Positions 1 to 8,661 of a DNA stretch of 64,000 nucleotides are shown here, piece by piece (position 1 is the first letter of the stretch; each line of letters starts with the position of its first letter). A program made the translations under genes and the position numbers. The notes beneath the pieces were generated by a model. The model was given only the letters and a program-made list of their open reading frames with translations. It searched no databases and was not told the origin of the DNA. The stretch is taken from the NCBI RefSeq assembly GCF_004217185.1, contig NZ_SHKL01000002.1:46639-110638 (forward strand), read 5' to 3'. The DNA is from Pseudonocardia sediminis. Its GTDB lineage: Bacteria > Actinomycetota > Actinomycetes > Mycobacteriales > Pseudonocardiaceae.

Positions 1-1202
1 AGCGCGGCGTCGCGGGTGTCCGGAGCGAGCGCGTCGAGGTCGATCAGCCCGCCGGTGGCCAGATGCTTGTCCGGGGGGAGCTCGACCACCGCGCGGCAGC
101 GGGACCGGAAGTGGTCCCGGATCCGGGCGAGGTCGACGTCGGGGGAGTAGCGGTCACACGACAGAACGACCACGGCGTCGGAGGCCAGATCGGTGAAGCC
201 TTGCGCGGTGAGCCAGTCCAGGGTCCGGGCCGCGCGGGAGGCCCCGTCCACTGTCGGCGCGCCCACGATGACGAGCGAGTCGGCGTGATCCAGGGTGCCC
301 TGCATCGCCGAGTGCACGACGCCGGTTCCGGAGTCGGTGATCAGGCACTCGAAGAACCGCGACAGCACCCGCAGCACGGCCTCGTAGTCGGTCTTGGAGA
401 ACATCTCCGACAGCTCGGGCTCCTGCTCGGAGGCCAGGACCTGCAGCCGCCCGGCGAGGTGGGTGAAGCCCGAGAGCTGAGTCGAGGTGCGGACCTGGTC
501 GATCTGATCGAGCAGGTCGCGGATGGTGGTGGTGACCGCGCCCTCGCCGACGAGCCGGTCGGCCAGTGTGCCGGCGTCGGGGTTCGCGTCGATCGCGATG
601 ACCCGGTCGCCGCGGTGCTCGGCCAGCGCGAGCCCGAGAAGTGAGGCGACGGTGGTCTTGCCGATGCCGCCCTTGATCGAGCCGACCGCGACCGAGTGCG
701 GCCCGGCCAGCGGGGTCCGGACCTTGGTCAGCAAGGCCCGGCGACGCTCCTCAATTTCGGACAGGCCGGGGTTGATCCGGCCGCCGGTGAGCTTGTAGAC
801 CGCGGAACGCCAGCCGTCGCGGGGCGGGGTGCGCCGCACCCGGACCATGCCCTCGGTCGAGAGCGGTGTGAACCCGCCGGCCGGGGACGCGGCCGGGCGT
901 GGTTCGTCCGGCTCATCCACCCCAGCCGGCGGGCCCACCGGGGGAGCGGGTTCGGGCGGTCGACCCGGCGGAGCGGCGTTCCGCGCCGCGGTCCCCATCT
1001 CGGCCGATGGCACGGCTGGGCGGTCGGTCGGCTGCTCCGGGAACGACCAGCTCGGGCGGGTGGGAGCAGCGGGCTCCTCGGGGTGTTCCTTGTTGGCAGT
1101 GGTGGGCGCGGGGTCGGGACTCCGGGGTGCCGCCCAGGCCAGGGCTCCGGGGTCGGCGAGCCAGGACGAGGAAGAATCGTGCTTGGTGTTGTTCTGGGAC
1201 AT
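1..1202 (-). CDS. ParA/MinD-like ATPase, conjugation-cluster type (partial, runs off left edge)
   Basis: Reading the complement from an ATG at 1202 gives a protein starting MSQNNTKHD, with a proline/alanine-rich disordered first ~130 residues. A deviant Walker A motif KGGIGKTT follows at about residue 177, and then AIDANPDAGTLADR, typical of the MinD/ParA SIMIBI fold. No stop is reached before the window edge, so the C-terminus is missing. Such ATPases with a long disordered N-terminus occur beside type VII secretion or actinobacterial transfer genes. The upstream gene, 7 nt away on the same strand, is TcpC-like, which favours a role in a conjugation apparatus over chromosome partition. ATPase identity is firm; the process is inferred. 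Confidence 0.85.
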   Translation of the reverse strand, partial: MSQNNTKHDSSSSWLADPGALAWAAPRSPDPAPTTANKEHPEEPAAPTRPSWSFPEQPTDRPAVPSAEMGTAARNAAPPGRPPEPAPPVGPPAGVDEPDEPRPAASPAGGFTPLSTEGMVRVRRTPPRDGWRSAVYKLTGGRINPGLSEIEERRRALLTKVRTPLAGPHSVAVGSIKGGIGKTTVASLLGLALAEHRGDRVIAIDANPDAGTLADRLVGEGAVTTTIRDLLDQIDQVRTSTQLSGFTHLAGRLQVLASEQEPELSEMFSKTDYEAVLRVLSRFFECLITDSGTGVVHSAMQGTLDHADSLVIVGAPTVDGASRAARTLDWLTAQGFTDLASDAVVVLSCDRYSPDVDLARIRDHFRSRCRAVVELPPDKHLATGGLIDLDALAPDTRDAA

Positions 1203-1209
1203 GGCTACC

Positions 1210-2214
1210 TCAAGACGACGGGTCGGGGACCAGTTCGGGGTCGACGACCAGGCGGCCGTCGTCGCTGCTGCGGGTGACCGGGACCGTCATGCGCACCCAG
1301 CGCGCCGGACCTCCCCGCCACCGCGGGTCGCACTCAGCCGGCGCGCTGGACTCTGCGACCACCCCGTAGGGCTCCTCGGTGCGCACCGGATCGGAGGCGT
1401 CGGGCGCAGGGCAGGCGCGCGCGTAGCCGGTCACGCGGACGGTGACCTCGACGAACACCACGACCTCGGACCGGAACTCCATCCGGCCCGGCAACGGGGA
1501 GTCCGCGCGCTGCCTGCCCTCGCCCGACCATCCCCAGGTGCAGGCCCGGGGATCAGCGAGCAGGGTCCGTAGCACCTCTGCACGCCGGGTCGGATTGTCC
1601 TCATCCCACGACTGCCAGTCCGCCGCGAACCGCGCCGCGAACGACGCTGCCTCCAGCTCACCGATCGGCTCCAGGGACCGCACCGACCGCATCAGCGCTC
1701 GCTCGGTACGGGCCGCCGAGGGGCGGTGCACCAACGCAGCGCGTGCTGTCTGCCGGGAGGTGGAACCGTGACCGTTCGACAGGCTGGAGCCCATCGACAT
1801 CGAGCGTTGCGGCGGTGCGATCTCCGCCTCCGCCGGAGCCTTCGTCGTCGGGCGGCCGCTCACGTCGCCGTTCTCGCCGACGACTTCTGACTCCTCCTCA
1901 GCGGCGGACGCCGGAGCCTCCCGCGTCTCGTCGGGCATCCGCGTGGGTTGGGCGGGCAACCGCGAGGTGCGACCGCCGGGGCGAGAAGTGGGCGCGGTGG
2001 TGTCGGTCGGTGCCGGTGCGGGTCGCTGGTGGGAGAACAGGACCGGTGGTTCCCCATCGGGCTCAGCTACCGGCGCGAACGGTGCGGGCCGGCCGAGCGG
2101 ATCAGCCGGGGCGGCGGGGCTGGGCGCGCCCGGTCGGGCGCCGTCCAAACCGGGGGCGACCCGCCATTGAGGGCCGTCGACCGGAGGAGCTCCTCCTCGG
2201 CTGCGCTTCGGCAT
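1210..2214 (-). CDS. TcpC-like conjugal transfer protein
   Basis: The 334-residue product starts MPKRSRGG. A proline/arginine-rich first half (about 180 residues) is followed by a C-terminal domain with EAASFAARFAADWQSWDEDN and later VVDPELVPDP. This resembles the NTF2/VirB8-like domain of actinobacterial TcpC-type conjugation proteins, which sit at the membrane in type IV transfer channels. I see no clear transmembrane segment, unlike most TcpC proteins, so it may be a soluble variant or the start may be misplaced. The reading frame is open up to 2514, but the extra segment is low quality, so I chose the ATG at 2214. It probably forms an operon with the ParA/MinD gene 7 nt downstream. Confidence 0.55.
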   Translation of the reverse strand: MPKRSRGGAPPVDGPQWRVAPGLDGARPGAPSPAAPADPLGRPAPFAPVAEPDGEPPVLFSHQRPAPAPTDTTAPTSRPGGRTSRLPAQPTRMPDETREAPASAAEEESEVVGENGDVSGRPTTKAPAEAEIAPPQRSMSMGSSLSNGHGSTSRQTARAALVHRPSAARTERALMRSVRSLEPIGELEAASFAARFAADWQSWDEDNPTRRAEVLRTLLADPRACTWGWSGEGRQRADSPLPGRMEFRSEVVVFVEVTVRVTGYARACPAPDASDPVRTEEPYGVVAESSAPAECDPRWRGGPARWVRMTVPVTRSSDDGRLVVDPELVPDPSS

Positions 2215-2746
2215 CACGACAGCCGGCACGAGCGGCGTGTATGGCCGACGAGACCACTGAGTTTGCCCAGCGTGCAGGAGCAGACGCGTGCCGCCATTGT
2301 CTTCCGTCCTCCCCGCGGCCAGGCGACGCACGCGCCCTCTGAGGCGTGCGACACCCGGCGGTCGATTAGCTCTGCGTGACCGATACAGCTGCCAGCTCCT
2401 GACGCGTTCATCTACGTCAGTGCTTAAAACGATGATCAGCGTAAACTGAGATACTAAGTTGTCAAGGCGGTGGAGCTGTGACCAGGGGCGAAGAGGAGCG
2501 CCGCGGGCGTCCACAGGCGGCGTCCTTCTGGGCGGATCAGGCGTTCGATGCGGTGCTGACCGGCGGCTTTTAGAGGTTGGAGCGGGATGATCCGGGGCAT
2601 CGAGACCGGTACGTGTGCGACGTGGTGACGAGGCGATGACAGTTGGTGGTTGTCGAGACGATGGCTAGACTCAACTCAGATGGAGAGGGGGGAGCGGGGC
2701 GGGACGCCGTTGACGCACATCACGGTCAACCCCACCTGCGGCGGCG
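2215..2746. other. Intergenic region between transfer cluster and EspR-like gene
   Basis: About 530 bases contain no convincing gene. An A/T-richer stretch near 2425-2470 (AAACGATGATCAGCGTAAAC) is a plausible divergent promoter area for the leftward transfer genes. ORFs crossing it lack ribosome-binding sites and family-like sequence. Confidence 0.5.
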
Positions 2747-3253
2747 ATGACTGACAGTGATCTCTCTGGCGGCGGCGAGCTGGAGGTGGCCGCGGCGCAG
2801 TCCACACTCGCCGGCAAACTCGAGCGGCTGTTCGAGACCATCCCCAACCCGGCGACAGGCAAGCGCTACACCAACAACGCTGCAGCCGAAGCCATCGACG
2901 AGCTGGTGGCAGCGCTCCCCGAGGAGGAGCGGGTCGGCCGGTCGATCTCCCCGCAGTACATCTGGCAGCTGCGGCGAGGAGTGAAGGACAACCCGACCCT
3001 CAAGCACCTGAAATCGCTCGCTGCCCTGTTCGGGGTCGAGCCCGACGTCTTCCTCAACGACACGGCCTACAGCGATCTCGCCGGGGAGCTCTCGGTGATC
3101 GCGGCCATGCGCCACTCGGGCGTCGACCAGATCGCCTTCCGGGCGCGTGGTCTATCCCCGGCCGGTGTCAACGCCGTGCTGGCCGCGCTGGATCACGCGC
3201 GAGCGGTGGAGGGCCTGCCGGCGCCCGATGAGTCCCCGGGCCCGCGAGGCTGA
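2747..3253 (+). CDS. EspR-like XRE-family transcriptional regulator
   Basis: The 168-residue protein has the layout of mycobacterial EspR: an N-terminal KLERLFETI segment, a helix-turn-helix around SISPQYIWQLRRGVKDNPT, the follow-on LKSLAALFGVEPDVFLND, and a dimerisation tail with RARGLSPAGVNAVLAALDHARAVEG. EspR-family proteins bind DNA as dimers of dimers and act as regulators or nucleoid-associated proteins. The gene begins a plus-strand run with the S9 peptidase, GGDEF, metallopeptidase and DUF6545 genes, and may be their local regulator (inference). The ATG at 2747 has only a weak GGCGGCG upstream. The C-terminus is about 20 residues longer than EspR and proline-rich. Confidence 0.8.
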   Translation: MTDSDLSGGGELEVAAAQSTLAGKLERLFETIPNPATGKRYTNNAAAEAIDELVAALPEEERVGRSISPQYIWQLRRGVKDNPTLKHLKSLAALFGVEPDVFLNDTAYSDLAGELSVIAAMRHSGVDQIAFRARGLSPAGVNAVLAALDHARAVEGLPAPDESPGPRG

Positions 3254-3421
3254 GTCGGCGAGGTCTCACGGAACGACGGTCCGGTTCGAGCTCGTAGCCT
3301 GACCTGCTTGCCGCCTGCTGGGTTTTCCACCACGGTTTACGCTCAAGAGGTTTCCGACCACTCGTGTGGCCGGTCCGGCTCGGTGTAGTCCGTAGCGCGC
3401 GGTCGGTCAGAAGGAGAGCCG

Positions 3422-5314
3422 ATGAGCAGCGCTGCAGGCGCAACCGAGACAGAAGCCGGTCTCACCTTCACCGCTCCGGCCCGGCTCTTCGCCGACGACA
3501 TCGCGGAATCGCGGTGGCGCGGGCGAGTGGCGGGCCTGCACACACGGCTGCCCAGCTCCGCCGGTGGCAACCCCGCCCGCAGCGTCTACAGCAGCAACCG
3601 CAGTGGTACCTACGAGCTCTGGGTTTGGGACCGCGAGAGCGACGAACACCGCCAGGCCACCGACCGGGCCAGCGGAACCCAGCTCGGAGCGCTCTCCGCC
3701 GACGGTGAGCACCTGTGGTGGTTCAACGACACCGACGGCAACGAGTTCGGTCACTGGGTCCGTCAGCCCTTCGCCGCCACCGGCTCCGCGGCACCGGTCG
3801 CTCCGGAGGCCGGTGACGGCATGGCCAGCGGTATTGCCCTCGGGGCCGGCGTCGCAGTGTTCGGACTCGCCACGCGCGAGGGCGTAGCGGTCTGGCGCCA
3901 GTACGACGGCCAACCCGCTGAGACGATCTACCAACACGCACAGGACGCGATGGTCGGCCCGATCGCCGCCGACGCGACCCGGGTGATCGTCCGGCACACC
4001 GAGCACGGTGACGCCAGCACCCCGGGGATGCGCGCGGTGGACGTCGCCACCGGGGCATCGACAGCCGAGCTCCGCGACGAAGGCCTTCGGCTCGTCCCAC
4101 TCGGGTTCGCACCGATATCGGGGGACCCCCGGCTGCTGGCCGTGCACGAGCGCCGCGGGCGTGACCAGCTCCTGCTGTGGGACACCGACTCCGGTGCGGC
4201 CAACGAGCTCGACATCGACCTGCCCGGCCAACTCGAGGCCCGGTGGTTCCCCGACGGACGCTCGCTGTTGCTGCTGCACTCCTACGCAGCCCGGACCACG
4301 ATGTACCGCTACGCCCTCGACGGCGGCACGCTCGAGCAGATCGGGCCCGACACCGGCTGTGTCGAGGAGGCCGGCGTCCGGCCCGACGGCACCGTCGAGT
4401 ACAGCTGGTCCTCCGCCTCCTCGGCTCCCCGCATCCAGCGCTGGGACGCCGGGACCGACACTGCCCTCCTCGGTGACGCCAGCACATTGCCGGCCGACTC
4501 GGTCCCGGTCGACGCCGTCTGGATCGACGGGCCCGGTGGCCCGATCCACACGTTGATCTCCCGCCCCGACGGGCTCGGGGCCGGTCCCCACCGCACCGTC
4601 TTCCGCCTCCACGGCGGCCCCTTCGTCGACGACCGCGACGTCTACTCCCCGCGCCAGGCGACCTGGGTCGACGCCGGGTGGACCGTGGTCACCCTCAACT
4701 ACCGCGGCTCCACCGGCTACGGAGCGGCGTGGCGGCAGTCCATCGTCGGCCGGCCCGGCCTGACCGAGATCGAGGACCTCGCCGCAGTTCAGGACTGGTG
4801 CGTACAGCAGGGCGTCAGCGACACGCAGGCCTGCGTGATGGAGGGCTACTCCTGGGGCGGCTACCTGGTGCTGCTGGCGCTGGCCCAGCAGCCCGAGCGC
4901 TGGCGCGCCGGCATCGCCGGACTGCCCATCACCGACCACGCGATGGCCTACGAGGACGCCCCGGAACCGCTGCGCGCCATGGCCCGCGCCCTGTTCGGCG
5001 GCGCCCCGGACGAGGTTCCCGAGCGCTACACCGGCGCGTCGCCACTGGCGATGGCCGACCGCGTCGAGGCCGCGCCGCTGATCATCGCCGGGCGCAACGA
5101 CCCCCGCTGCCCGATCCGGCAGATCAACGCCTACGCACAACGCCTGAGCGATCTGGGTAAGCCTCCTGCGATGTACCGCTACGACGGCGGCCACGGAACC
5201 CAGGTCAGCGGGACCGTGGAGGAGTTCCTGCTGGTCGCGATCTCCTTCGCCGAGGCGGCCCTGACCCAGCCTCCGAGCGAAGCGCCTCCACAGTCCGGCG
5301 AGCTGCCCTCCTGA
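3422..5314 (+). CDS. S9 family serine peptidase (prolyl oligopeptidase / acylaminoacyl peptidase-like)
   Basis: The 630-residue protein has an N-terminal beta-propeller-like half (residues ~30-380, with PDG-type strand motifs) and a C-terminal alpha/beta-hydrolase peptidase domain. The catalytic triad is visible: Ser477 in GYSWGGYL, Asp560 in AGRNDPRCP and His591 in YDGGHGTQ. The HGGP oxyanion motif occurs in FRLHGGPFVDD. S9 peptidases cleave short peptides or acylated N-termini in the cytoplasm. No signal peptide is seen. The start ATG follows AAGGAGA by a few bases. A membrane GGDEF gene starts 22 nt downstream and is probably cotranscribed. That setting suggests peptide turnover linked to signalling, which is inference. 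Confidence 0.88.
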   Translation: MSSAAGATETEAGLTFTAPARLFADDIAESRWRGRVAGLHTRLPSSAGGNPARSVYSSNRSGTYELWVWDRESDEHRQATDRASGTQLGALSADGEHLWWFNDTDGNEFGHWVRQPFAATGSAAPVAPEAGDGMASGIALGAGVAVFGLATREGVAVWRQYDGQPAETIYQHAQDAMVGPIAADATRVIVRHTEHGDASTPGMRAVDVATGASTAELRDEGLRLVPLGFAPISGDPRLLAVHERRGRDQLLLWDTDSGAANELDIDLPGQLEARWFPDGRSLLLLHSYAARTTMYRYALDGGTLEQIGPDTGCVEEAGVRPDGTVEYSWSSASSAPRIQRWDAGTDTALLGDASTLPADSVPVDAVWIDGPGGPIHTLISRPDGLGAGPHRTVFRLHGGPFVDDRDVYSPRQATWVDAGWTVVTLNYRGSTGYGAAWRQSIVGRPGLTEIEDLAAVQDWCVQQGVSDTQACVMEGYSWGGYLVLLALAQQPERWRAGIAGLPITDHAMAYEDAPEPLRAMARALFGGAPDEVPERYTGASPLAMADRVEAAPLIIAGRNDPRCPIRQINAYAQRLSDLGKPPAMYRYDGGHGTQVSGTVEEFLLVAISFAEAALTQPPSEAPPQSGELPS

Positions 5315-5336
5315 CGAGTACCGACCCCGCGGAGGA

Positions 5337-6701
5337 ATGATGACCGTCACCGCATCAGCTCCACCCCGGCGACCCGCCACAGCGATGGGCACCTGGGCTC
5401 TGTGGACCCTGCCGACCCCCGCCATCGTCTACGTCCTGGCCGTTGACGCCGTCGCCTTCGGGGTTGCCCTGCTCCCCGGTCCGATCCGACGCGCCGACCT
5501 CGCCGTGGCTGCACTGTTGCTCGCTGTGTTCGTCCTGCAGCACGAGGCGGCCCTGACCGCGGAACGATCGAGGCTGCGGGTCTCCTCGGCGCAGGCTGGA
5601 CAGAACGAGGCCGCCTACCTCGTGCCCACGACCGTCTACACGATGGCGACCGCGATGCTGCTGCCGCCATTGCTCATCGGGCTCTCCGCCGTGGCGCTCT
5701 ACGGCTACCGGTGGGCGCGCATCACCCGGCCCCGGCTCGACCTTCACAAAGGTCCGGGCTACCGGATGACCTTCAACTGCGCGTCGGTGGTGCTGGCCGG
5801 GGCGGCGGTGTGGACGGTCCGGCAGGTCACCGGCCTGCAGCTGGCTGACGGGATGACCAACCTGCAGCCAGTGCTGACCCTGGCGATCGCGATCGCCGTG
5901 TACGCCATCGTCCAGTTCGGGCTGGTCGCGGCAGCGGTGTCGGCGGCCGCCGGCAGCCTGACACCGGCGCGCACGATGGCCCGCGCGCTGTGTCACCACG
6001 GCATGGAGATCTCCCAGCTGAGCATCGGCGCACTGGCGGCGTTCCTACTCGCGTCTCCCTCACCATGGCTGGCCGTCCTCCTCGCACCGATGCTCTGGCT
6101 GTTCACCCAGGCGATCCTCGTCTCCCGGCTGCAGGCCGAAGCCGCAGCCGACAGCGCGACCGGACTGCTCAATGCCGCGGCGTGGCACCGACGCGCCGGC
6201 ACCGAGCTGCAGCGGGCCCGGCGCCGGGGCGCCGGGCTGGGCGTCCTGGTCATCGACATCGACGCGTTCCGCCAGATCAACAACGCGTTCGGGACGCGGG
6301 CGGGGGACCGGGCACTGGCCCACATCGCGCACGGCCTGTCCGCCGCGGTCCGCGAGGACGACGCCATCGGCCGGATGCACGGCGAGGAGTTCGTCGTCGT
6401 CGCACCGTGCGTCGACGCCACCGACCTCGCCGAGCTCTCGTCCCGGATCACCGGTGCCGTGCGCCAGCTCGACTTCGCCGCCGTCCTCGGCGCCGAGGCA
6501 GGCACCGCACCCACCCTCACCGCCTCGGTCGGGACCTCGATCTGGCCCGCCGACGCCGACAGCGTCGACGAGCTGCTCGCCCACGCCGACGCCGCACTGC
6601 GGGTGGCCAAGATCAGCGCCGACGACAGAACCGACCATCACGCCAGCGCCCCCCATCAGCGCGACACCAGCCCCAGCGGGGACCTCTCACCCACTCCGTG
6701 A
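5337..6701 (+). CDS. Membrane GGDEF-domain protein with degenerate signature (HGEEF)
   Basis: The 454-residue protein has about six hydrophobic segments in its first ~260 residues and a C-terminal GGDEF domain (residues ~275-435). The metal-binding region VLVIDIDAFRQINNAFG is present, but the signature at residues 348-352 reads HGEEF instead of GG(D/E)EF, so cyclase activity is doubtful and it may bind nucleotide or act structurally. SD-like GGAGGA precedes tandem ATG codons at 5337 and 5340. It lies 22 nt after the S9 peptidase gene. Its membrane domain resembles that of the second GGDEF protein (13908-15230) in layout and in a W-x-LP start followed by an AVD/ID-type helix. Confidence 0.82.
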   Translation: MMTVTASAPPRRPATAMGTWALWTLPTPAIVYVLAVDAVAFGVALLPGPIRRADLAVAALLLAVFVLQHEAALTAERSRLRVSSAQAGQNEAAYLVPTTVYTMATAMLLPPLLIGLSAVALYGYRWARITRPRLDLHKGPGYRMTFNCASVVLAGAAVWTVRQVTGLQLADGMTNLQPVLTLAIAIAVYAIVQFGLVAAAVSAAAGSLTPARTMARALCHHGMEISQLSIGALAAFLLASPSPWLAVLLAPMLWLFTQAILVSRLQAEAAADSATGLLNAAAWHRRAGTELQRARRRGAGLGVLVIDIDAFRQINNAFGTRAGDRALAHIAHGLSAAVREDDAIGRMHGEEFVVVAPCVDATDLAELSSRITGAVRQLDFAAVLGAEAGTAPTLTASVGTSIWPADADSVDELLAHADAALRVAKISADDRTDHHASAPHQRDTSPSGDLSPTP

Positions 6702-6806
6702 CATCACCGGAATGAGCGATGATCACCGTTCTGTCACACGTGAGTTGATAGACGTGGCCGGCGTATCTACGCTGACGTGCATTCGTGCAGCTGAGGGGGC
6801 ATCTCG
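6702..6806 (+). promoter_or_regulatory. Possible internal promoter upstream of the metallopeptidase gene
   Basis: This 105-nt gap contains TTGATA near 6744 and TATCTA about 15 nt later, an imperfect promoter-like pair. An SD-like GAGGGGG lies shortly before the ATG at 6807. The metallopeptidase-DUF6545 pair could be transcribed separately from the peptidase-GGDEF pair. Confidence 0.3.
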
Positions 6807-7370
6807 ATGGGTCGGCGGGCAGCGACCGGTCCACGCCCGACCTCGGTCCGGTGGGCCACCCTCGTCGAGCAGGCTCGCGAGGCCGTCCGCGCCGAGAACC
6901 TGCAGCCACCGGGCTGCTTCGACGTCGATGACTTCACCCGCCGGCTCGGCGCCTCCCGCGAGATCAGCATCCGCCTCATCCCGGTCGACCTGGGCTCGAC
7001 CACCCAGGAACTCTGCGGGCTCTGTGTCCGCCAGGGCAACACCGCGCTCGTCTACTACACCAACGCAGCCGGCGAACTGGCGCGACTGCACAACATCGTC
7101 CACGAGCTCGGTCACCTTCTGTTCAACCACCGAAGCGTCGGCCCCCTGGAGCGACCGGCCATCCAGCGCTCGCTGACCGCCTCGCCGCAGCGCGCGACCC
7201 AGTGGCTCACGCGCAACGCCGACCCGACCTACGACGCGTTCGCCGAAGCCCAAGCTGATGCGCTCGGAGCCGCGCTGCTCGGGGACGCGCCCAGACCGGC
7301 GGTGCACGCCTGGCTGGCCACCGCCGCAGTCCGTGACGCCGCGGCGCGCCTGGAAGCAGCGGTCTCATGA
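6807..7370 (+). CDS. ImmA/IrrE family metallo-endopeptidase
   Basis: The 187-residue protein has a zinc-peptidase helix HNIVHELGHLLFNH, with His99, Glu100 and His103 forming HExxH. A later FAEAQADALGAALL supplies the usual third-ligand region. This matches IrrE/ImmA-type (DUF955) peptidases, which cleave XRE-type repressors or act as toxin partners. The gene overlaps the DUF6545 gene by four bases (ATGA), implying translational coupling. In actinobacteria I know this peptidase/MAB_1171c pair as a recurring neighbour set, often with an XRE regulator; the EspR-like gene at 2747 could fill that role but is four genes away. Confidence 0.85.
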   Translation: MGRRAATGPRPTSVRWATLVEQAREAVRAENLQPPGCFDVDDFTRRLGASREISIRLIPVDLGSTTQELCGLCVRQGNTALVYYTNAAGELARLHNIVHELGHLLFNHRSVGPLERPAIQRSLTASPQRATQWLTRNADPTYDAFAEAQADALGAALLGDAPRPAVHAWLATAAVRDAAARLEAAVS

Positions 7371-8542
7371 TTCTCACCGCCGGGTTCATGGTCACTGGGC
7401 TCACGCTGCTCGTGGCAGGGGGCCTCGGGCTGGGCAAGCGGGACCAGGCCGCGGCCGGGTTCACGATCGCCGCCCTCTGCGCGGGCGGCTCCGCCCTTCT
7501 CGGGGCGCTGCACTTCCTGGCGCCCAGCACCCAGGGCTACGGCGCCGTCGCGATGCTGATGCTGCTCGGTGGTGTCGGCTCGGGGTTGTTCACGACCGCG
7601 GCCGCGCTGTCGACGCGTCTTCGTGGAGCGTCGCCGCTCGCGGCCGGCGGAGGGGTCCTGCTGGTCCAGATCCTCCTGCTCGTCGACGGCGGAGCGAACC
7701 CGCTCACCCGAGCCGAGGGCCTCGGCTCCCAGCTCAACGTGGCACTGCTCGTCCTGCTCACCCTCGGCTGGGTGGGCGTGGGCACCGTCCTCGTCCTGCA
7801 CACCGGCCGCGAGCTGGTCCGTTTCATCAGCAGCCCGGCCCTCGGCCGAGCCCTGTCCATAGCCGGTGCGCTCCTCGGTGGTCTGATCGTGGTCGGCACC
7901 GTCCTGGCTGTGGTGACCCTCGCCCCCGCCCAGAGCATCCCCGGGCAGACGCCCATCGCCCTCACAGCGACGGCACTGCTCCTGCTCGCCGCCGCAGCGC
8001 TCGGAACGATCCTGGGCGGCATGCGGCTACGCACGACGTTGCGGCCGAGGCTCCTCGCCATCGAAGCTGCGGTGCTGTTCTGGCGTCTGGCCCGGCTCGA
8101 GCGCCGACTGCTCAACGCGGCCCCCAACTGGGCCCCGCCGGCGGGGCTCAGCACGCCCACAGCTCGCAGCGGTGCCCGCGAGGCCCTCTACGCCCGCATG
8201 GTCATCATCTGGGACACCACCCGCGCCCTGCTCAGCGTCACCGACACCGACGTCGTCGACGCCAGCCTGGACTTCGTCGAACGCGCAGAACCCACCTCGG
8301 GGCCGGCGCGGCGCGCGGCCCTGGCCGAAGCAGGGTGGCTCCACCTAGCCCTGTCCGACCGTGCCGGGCAGGGGCCAGGCGAACGGTTCACCGTCCTGCC
8401 CCACGACGGCGGCAACCTCACCACGGACCTCATCACCGAGGCGGCCTTCCAGGTTCAAGTCAGCAAGGTCCTGCACCGCGAGAGTGCCCTGCTCGAACGC
8501 TTCCGCATCGACTACACAACGGCTGTCGACCGGACGGGATGA
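7367..8542 (+). CDS. DUF6545 / MAB_1171c-type integral membrane protein
   Basis: The 391-residue protein has about seven hydrophobic helices in the first ~230 residues and a cytosolic C-terminal domain with FWRLARLERRLLNAAPNW followed by ALYARMVIIWDTTRALL. That layout matches the MAB_1171c family (DUF6545), often labelled putative transporter without proven substrate. It is translationally coupled to the metallopeptidase gene (ATGA overlap at 7367-7370) and ends the plus-strand cassette. It converges on the NACHT gene. Function is unknown; a membrane sensor role in a peptidase-regulator cassette is as likely as transport. Confidence 0.75.
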   Translation: MILTAGFMVTGLTLLVAGGLGLGKRDQAAAGFTIAALCAGGSALLGALHFLAPSTQGYGAVAMLMLLGGVGSGLFTTAAALSTRLRGASPLAAGGGVLLVQILLLVDGGANPLTRAEGLGSQLNVALLVLLTLGWVGVGTVLVLHTGRELVRFISSPALGRALSIAGALLGGLIVVGTVLAVVTLAPAQSIPGQTPIALTATALLLLAAAALGTILGGMRLRTTLRPRLLAIEAAVLFWRLARLERRLLNAAPNWAPPAGLSTPTARSGAREALYARMVIIWDTTRALLSVTDTDVVDASLDFVERAEPTSGPARRAALAEAGWLHLALSDRAGQGPGERFTVLPHDGGNLTTDLITEAAFQVQVSKVLHRESALLERFRIDYTTAVDRTG

Positions 8543-8661
8543 ATTCAACAAGGGTGCGACTAAGGACAAGGTAGCGGACGGCTGCAGCGGTCGTTCTTAT
8601 CGACAGCTGTCACGGTCGCCTGCTGGTGGGCCGGGCCGTGTCCCCGGAACGGCAGACGGGC

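Noticed and set aside
3407..5425. Minus-strand 672-codon ORF
   Set aside because: Antisense to the S9 peptidase, which has a full catalytic triad and an SD; the minus translation has no domain character.
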